Assembly (NCBI GenBank): GCA_032209605.1
Contig: JASFXZ010000099.1
Span: 62,001-126,000, forward strand
DNA length: 64,000 nucleotides
From: Mactromeris polynyma
Lineage: Eukaryota > Mollusca > Bivalvia > Venerida > Mactridae
Direction: 5' to 3'
Shown here: in pieces, positions 58,738 to 64,000 of the stretch
Numbering within the stretch: the first letter of the stretch is position 1
Layout of the letters: each line of letters begins with the position of its first letter
The notes under the pieces: model-generated
What the model was told of the DNA's origin: nothing
What the model saw: the letters and a program-made list of their open reading frames with translations, nothing else
Databases searched by the model: none
Position numbers and translations under genes: made by a program

Positions 58738-61700
58738 TTTTCAAGTTTTATACATGTAACCACTTATATCGTCGTTTATCAGATTTAAACATGAAATAAC
58801 TTACATATAGTTTATCAAGTTTTTTACAAGTTACCACTTACGTTGATCTTTATCAAGATTTTACAAATAACCACATACACCGTAGTTAATCAAGGCGTAT
58901 ACACGTAATCACCTACACCATAGTTTATCAAGGCGTATACACGTAACCACCTACACCATAGTTAATCAAGGCGTATACACGTAACCACCTACACCGTAGT
59001 TAATCAAGACGTATACATGTAACCACCTACACCGTCGTTTATCAAGTTTTATACATGTAACCACATACACCGTAGTTTATCAAGTTTTATACATGTAACC
59101 ACCTACACCGTCGTTTATCAAGTTTTATACACGTAACCATCTACATCGTAGTTAATCAAGGCGTATACATGTAACCACCTACACCGTAGTTTATCAAGTT
59201 TTATACACGTAACCATCTACACTGTAGTTAATCAAGGCGTATACATGTAACCACCTACACCGTCGTTTATCAAGTTTTATACACGTAACCATCTACATCG
59301 TAGTTAATCAAGGCGTATACATGTAACCACCTACACCGTAGTTTATCAAGTTTTATACACGTAACCATCTACACCGTAGTTAATCAAGGCGTATACATGT
59401 AACCACCTACACCGTCGTTTATCAAGTTTTATACACGTAACCATCTACACCGTAGTTAATCAAGGCGTATACATGTAACCACCTACACCGTAGTTTATCA
59501 AGTTTTATACATGGAACCACCTACACCGTAGTTAATCAAGTTTTATACATGTAACCATCTACACCGTAGTTTATCAAGTTTTATACATGTAACCATCTAC
59601 ACCGTAGTTTATCAAGTTTTATACATGTAACCACCTACACCGTAGTTAATCAAGTTTTATACATGTAACCATCTACACCGTAGTTTATCAAGTTTTATAC
59701 ATGTAACCATCTACACCGTAGTTTATCAAGTTTTATACATGTAACCATATACACCGTAGTTTATCAAGTTTTATACACGTAACCATATACACCGTAGTTT
59801 ATCAAGTTTTATACACGTAACCATATACACCGTAGTTTATCAAGTTTTATACACGTAACCATCTACACCGTAGTTTATCATGTTTTATACACGTAACCAT
59901 CTACACCATAGTTTATCAAGTTTTATACACGTAACCATCTACACCGTAGTTTATCAAGTTTTATACACGTAACCATCTACACCGTAGTTTATCAAGTTTT
60001 ATACATGTAACCATCTACACCGTAGTTTATCAAGTTTTATACACGTAACCATCTACACCGTAGTTTATCAAGTTTTATACACGTAACCATCTACACCGTA
60101 GTTTATCAAGTTTTATACAAGTAACCACCTACACCGTAGTTTATCAAGTTTTATACATGTACCCATCTACACCGTAGTTTATCAAGTTTTATACATGTAA
60201 CTACATACACCGTAGTTTATCAAGTTTTATACATGTAACTACATACACCGTAGTTTATCAAGTTTTATACATGTAACTACATACACGTAGTTTATCAAGT
60301 TTTATACATGTAACCACCTACACCGTAGTTTATCAAGTTTTATACATGTAACCACCTACACCGTCGTTTATCAAGTTTTATACATGTAACCACCTAAACC
60401 GTAGTTTATCAAGTTTTATACATGTAACCACCTACACCGTAGTTTATCAAGTTTTATACACGTAACCATCTACATCGTAGTTTATCAAGTTTTTTACAAG
60501 TAACCATCTACATCGTAGTTTATCAAGTTTTATACATGTAACTACATACACAGTAGTTTATCAAGTTTTATACATGTAACTACATACACAGTAGTTTATC
60601 AAGTTTTATACATGTAACTACATACACAGTAGTTTATCAAGTTTTATACATGTAACCACATACACCGTAGTTTATCAAGTTATATACATGTAACCACATA
60701 CACCGTAGTTTATCAAGTTTTATACATGTAACTACCTACACCGTAGTTTATCAAGTTTTATACATGTAACCACCTACACCGTAGTTTATCAAGTTTTATA
60801 CACGTAACCATCTACACCGTAGTTTATCAAGTTTCATACATGTAACCACATACACCGTAGTTTATCAAGTTTCATACATGTAACCACATATACCGTAGTT
60901 TATCAAGTTTTATACATGTAACCACCTACACCGTAGTTTATCACGTTTTATACATGTAACCACATACACCGTAGTTTATCAAGTTTTATACATGTAACCA
61001 CCTACACCGTAGTTTATCAAGTTTCATACATGTAACCATCTACACCGTAGTTTATCAAGTTTCATACATGTAACCATCTACACCGTAGTTTATCAAGTTT
61101 TATACATGTAACCATCTACACCGTAGTTTATCAAGTTTTATACATGTAACCACCTACACCGTAGTTTATCAAGTTTTATACATGTAACCATCTACACCGT
61201 AGTTTATCAAGTTTTATACACGTAACCACCTACACCGTAGTTAATCAAGTTTTATACACGTAACCATCTACACCGTAGTTTATCAAGTTTTATACACGTA
61301 ATCACATACACCGTAGTTTATCAAGTTGTATACATGTAACTACATACACAGTAGTTTATCAAGTTTTATACATGTAACTACATACACCGTAGTTTATCAA
61401 GTTTCATACATGTAACCACATACACCGTCGTTTATCAAGTTTTATACATGTAACCATCTACACCGTAGTTTATCAAGTTTTATACATGGACCCACCTACA
61501 CCGTAGTTTATCAAGTTTTATAAACGTAACCATCTACACCGTAGTTTATCTAGTTTCATACATGTAACCACATACACCGTAGTTTGTCAAGTTTTATACA
61601 TGTAACCACCTACACCGTAGTTAATTAAGTTTTATACATGTAACCACATACACCGTAGTTTATCAAGTTTTATACATGTAACCATCTACACCATAGTTTA

Positions 61701-63046
61701 TCAAGTTTTATACATGTAACCATCTACACCGTAGTTTATCAAGTTTTATACATGTAACCACCTACACCGTCGTTTATCAAGTTTTATACATGTAACCATT
61801 TACACCGTAGTTTATCAAGTTTTATACATGTAACCATCTACACCGTAGTTTATCAAGTTTTATACACGTAACCATCTGCACCGTAGTTTATCAAGTTTTA
61901 TAAATGTAACCACATACACCGTAGTTTATCAAGTTTTATACATGTAACCACCTACACCGTAGTTTATCAAGTTTTATACATGTAACCACCTACACCGTAG
62001 TTAATCAAGTTTTATACATGTAACCACATACACCGTAGTTTATCAAGTTTTATACATGTAACCATCTACACCGTAGTTTATCAAGTTTTATACATGTAAC
62101 CATCTACACCGTAGTTTATCAAGTTTTATACATGTAACCACCTACACCGTCGTTTATCAAGTTTTATACATGTAACCATTTACACCGTAGTTTATCAAGT
62201 TTTATACATGTAACCACCTACACTGTAGTTTATCAAGTTGTATACATGTAACCACATACACCGTAGTTTATCAAGTTTTATACACGTAACCATCTACACC
62301 GTAGTTTATCTAGTTTCATACATGTAACCACATACACCGTAGTTCATCAAGTTTTATACATGTAACCACCTACACCGTAGTTTATCAAGTGTTATACATG
62401 TAACCACATGCACCGTAGTTTATCAAGTTTTATACACGTAACCATCTACACCGTAGTTTATCAAGATTTATACACGTAACCATCTGCACCGTAGTTTATC
62501 TAGTTTCATACATGTAACCACATACACCGTAGTTTATCAAGTTTTATACATGTAACCACCTACACCGTCGTTTATCAAGTTTTATACATGTAACCACCTA
62601 CACCGTAGTTTATCAAGTTTTATACATGTAACCACCTACACCGTAGTTAATCAAGGCGTATACATGTAACCACCTACACCGTAGTTTATCAAGTTTTATA
62701 CATGTAACCACCTACACCGTAGTTAATCAAGTTTTATACACGTAACCATCTACACCGTAGTTTATCAAGTTTTATACACGTAATCACATACACCGTAGTT
62801 TATCAAGTTGTATACATGTAACTACATACACAGTAGTTTATCAAGTTTTATACATGTAACTACATACACCGTAGTTTATCTAGTTTCATACATGTAACCA
62901 CATACACCGTAGTTTATCAAGTTTTATACATGTAACCACCTACACCGTAGTTGATCAAGTTTTATACATGTAACCACCTACACCGTAGTTAATCAAGTTT
63001 TATACATGTAACCACCTACACCGTAGTTTATCAAGTTGTAAACATG
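58738..63046 (+). repeat. 38-bp minisatellite, about 110 copies
   Basis: The unit is ACCGTAGTTTATCAAGTTTT followed by ATACATGTAACCATCTAC, with alternates ACACGTAACC, CACCTAC, CACATAC, TTAATCAAGGCGT and AGTTTCAT. The first 150 bp are degenerate forms. Near 59.1-59.5 kb two unit types alternate, giving a 76-bp higher-order period. Segments near 61.6-61.8 kb recur near 62.0-62.2 kb. Confidence 0.95.
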
Positions 63047-64000
63047 TAACTATATTTTTATTTCTTAAATATTTGTTATTTACCTGCAATGATCATAGTG
63101 GAGATTAGGGTGGCTGACTCCTGATTGACCGTGTGTTGGAATCACGCCGTGATGGTGAACCGTGTTAGTCACAATATCTTAAATAGGCGCGAAAATTACA
63201 TTAAACTTGAGCTTAATCTAAACATTATAATATTACAACGGTTACATTGTAACAGAAACATTATTAGATTGTATGATCATCGTATGTAATGAGTATTGTA
63301 GTGATACACTTTTGGCAGTTAATTTATACTGCTAACACTTCTAGGAAACAAGAAACGTTAATACACCATATCACATGGTGAACAGGTCTTTGATAGGGAA
63401 GATGCCCGTTTGACATTAACGAGGTGTCAACAATTTTATAAGTGTTATATCAGTATCGCATATGTCAACAAGACATTGATAATTGATATACGCCTATTTT
63501 AGCTACCACGGACACGTATTCATTCAAGTATATTTGCGTGACATACAGTACTATGGTGAAAGTTGTGTTACATGCCCCGTCAGCAGGTAGGATACGCCAC
63601 TATTTGAATCAGATTTACTTTGTCAATAAAGCGTTGTAACAGTAAGAAACTCCTCCTTTCGCAATTGAAACTGGCCCTATTTCAAAATCAATTAGTTACA
63701 ATTATATCCATTATATGTATTTGTAGATAACAGTTATCTCACACGAAACGTAGGGGTTGTTAAATGGTTAAATGCGATACGAATACAGACACTTCAAATT
63801 GTATCTGATGTATTCAAGTGTCAATAAACTTATAATAATGGAGACACACTGAACCTCATATGAGTCTATGCAATGTTTGCAAACCTTTTTATATGTTGTT
63901 TATATTGATGCCTAGCTTGTAATCTCCTTCGAGAGAACCACCGTCATTTCTCAGTAATTCAGTTATGGAGGTGGTAAGTTGCCAGTACCGTACTGACCAC
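63047..64000. other. Unique DNA at right edge, no gene supported
   Basis: AT-rich, no long frame and no repeat. AATAAA hexamers occur near 63625 and 63822. A short ATGGAGGTG|GTAAGT near 63965 could be a tiny first coding exon of a gene beyond the window, but nothing else supports it. Confidence 0.45.

Noticed and set aside
63965..63980. ATGGAGGTG followed by GTAAGT as a first coding exon
   Set aside because: Three codons at the window edge; cannot be supported without downstream sequence.

Overview
This is eukaryotic, animal-type DNA: AT-rich, with long introns, GT-AG splice sites and one GC-AG intron, LINE, SINE, hAT and foldback or MITE-like insertions, and very many minisatellites. The protein families (an LRRC74-like leucine-rich-repeat protein and a ParB/sulfiredoxin-like protein carrying a GNRRLWIFR motif) and the repeat style suggest a marine invertebrate, most likely a bivalve or other mollusc. 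The organism assignment is inference.

Layout. 1-2.5 kb: mostly unique DNA with a weak two-exon gene candidate on the minus strand. 2.5-4.0 kb: a two-exon gene (2511-2632 + 3280-3997) for a 279-residue ParB/sulfiredoxin-like protein. 4.3-8.6 kb: a 58-bp minisatellite, a 266-bp MITE with a 9-bp target duplication, an unidentified 139-codon open frame, and a tRNA-derived SINE with an 11-bp target duplication. 8.65-19.66 kb: an 11-kb array of a 23-bp minisatellite. 19.7-23.1 kb: a short hairpin and two large foldback elements. 23.3-53.7 kb: one plus-strand LRRC74-like gene, which I reconstructed as 13 coding exons with matching splice phases (about 1.87 kb of CDS in 30 kb). 53.66-63.05 kb: two further minisatellites (47 bp and 38 bp). 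63.05-64.0 kb: unique DNA with no supported gene.

The dominant feature is repeat expansion. Thirteen distinct tandem-repeat families plus one derived variant cover roughly 60 % of the window. Most long introns of the LRRC74-like gene carry their own private minisatellite family: 41 and 43/52 bp in intron 2, 23 bp in intron 4, 31 bp in intron 6, 45 and 37 bp in intron 7, 60 bp in intron 10. Intron 1 instead holds a 5'-truncated LINE, and intron 7 also holds a 4-kb hAT relic. The 47-bp array downstream of the gene appears to have been seeded from the gene's own last 15 codons, stop codon included.

Most long open frames here are by-products of tandem repeats and are not annotated as genes. I found no CRISPR array, no rRNA and no functional tRNA. 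Functions are assigned by family resemblance recalled from memory; no database search was possible.
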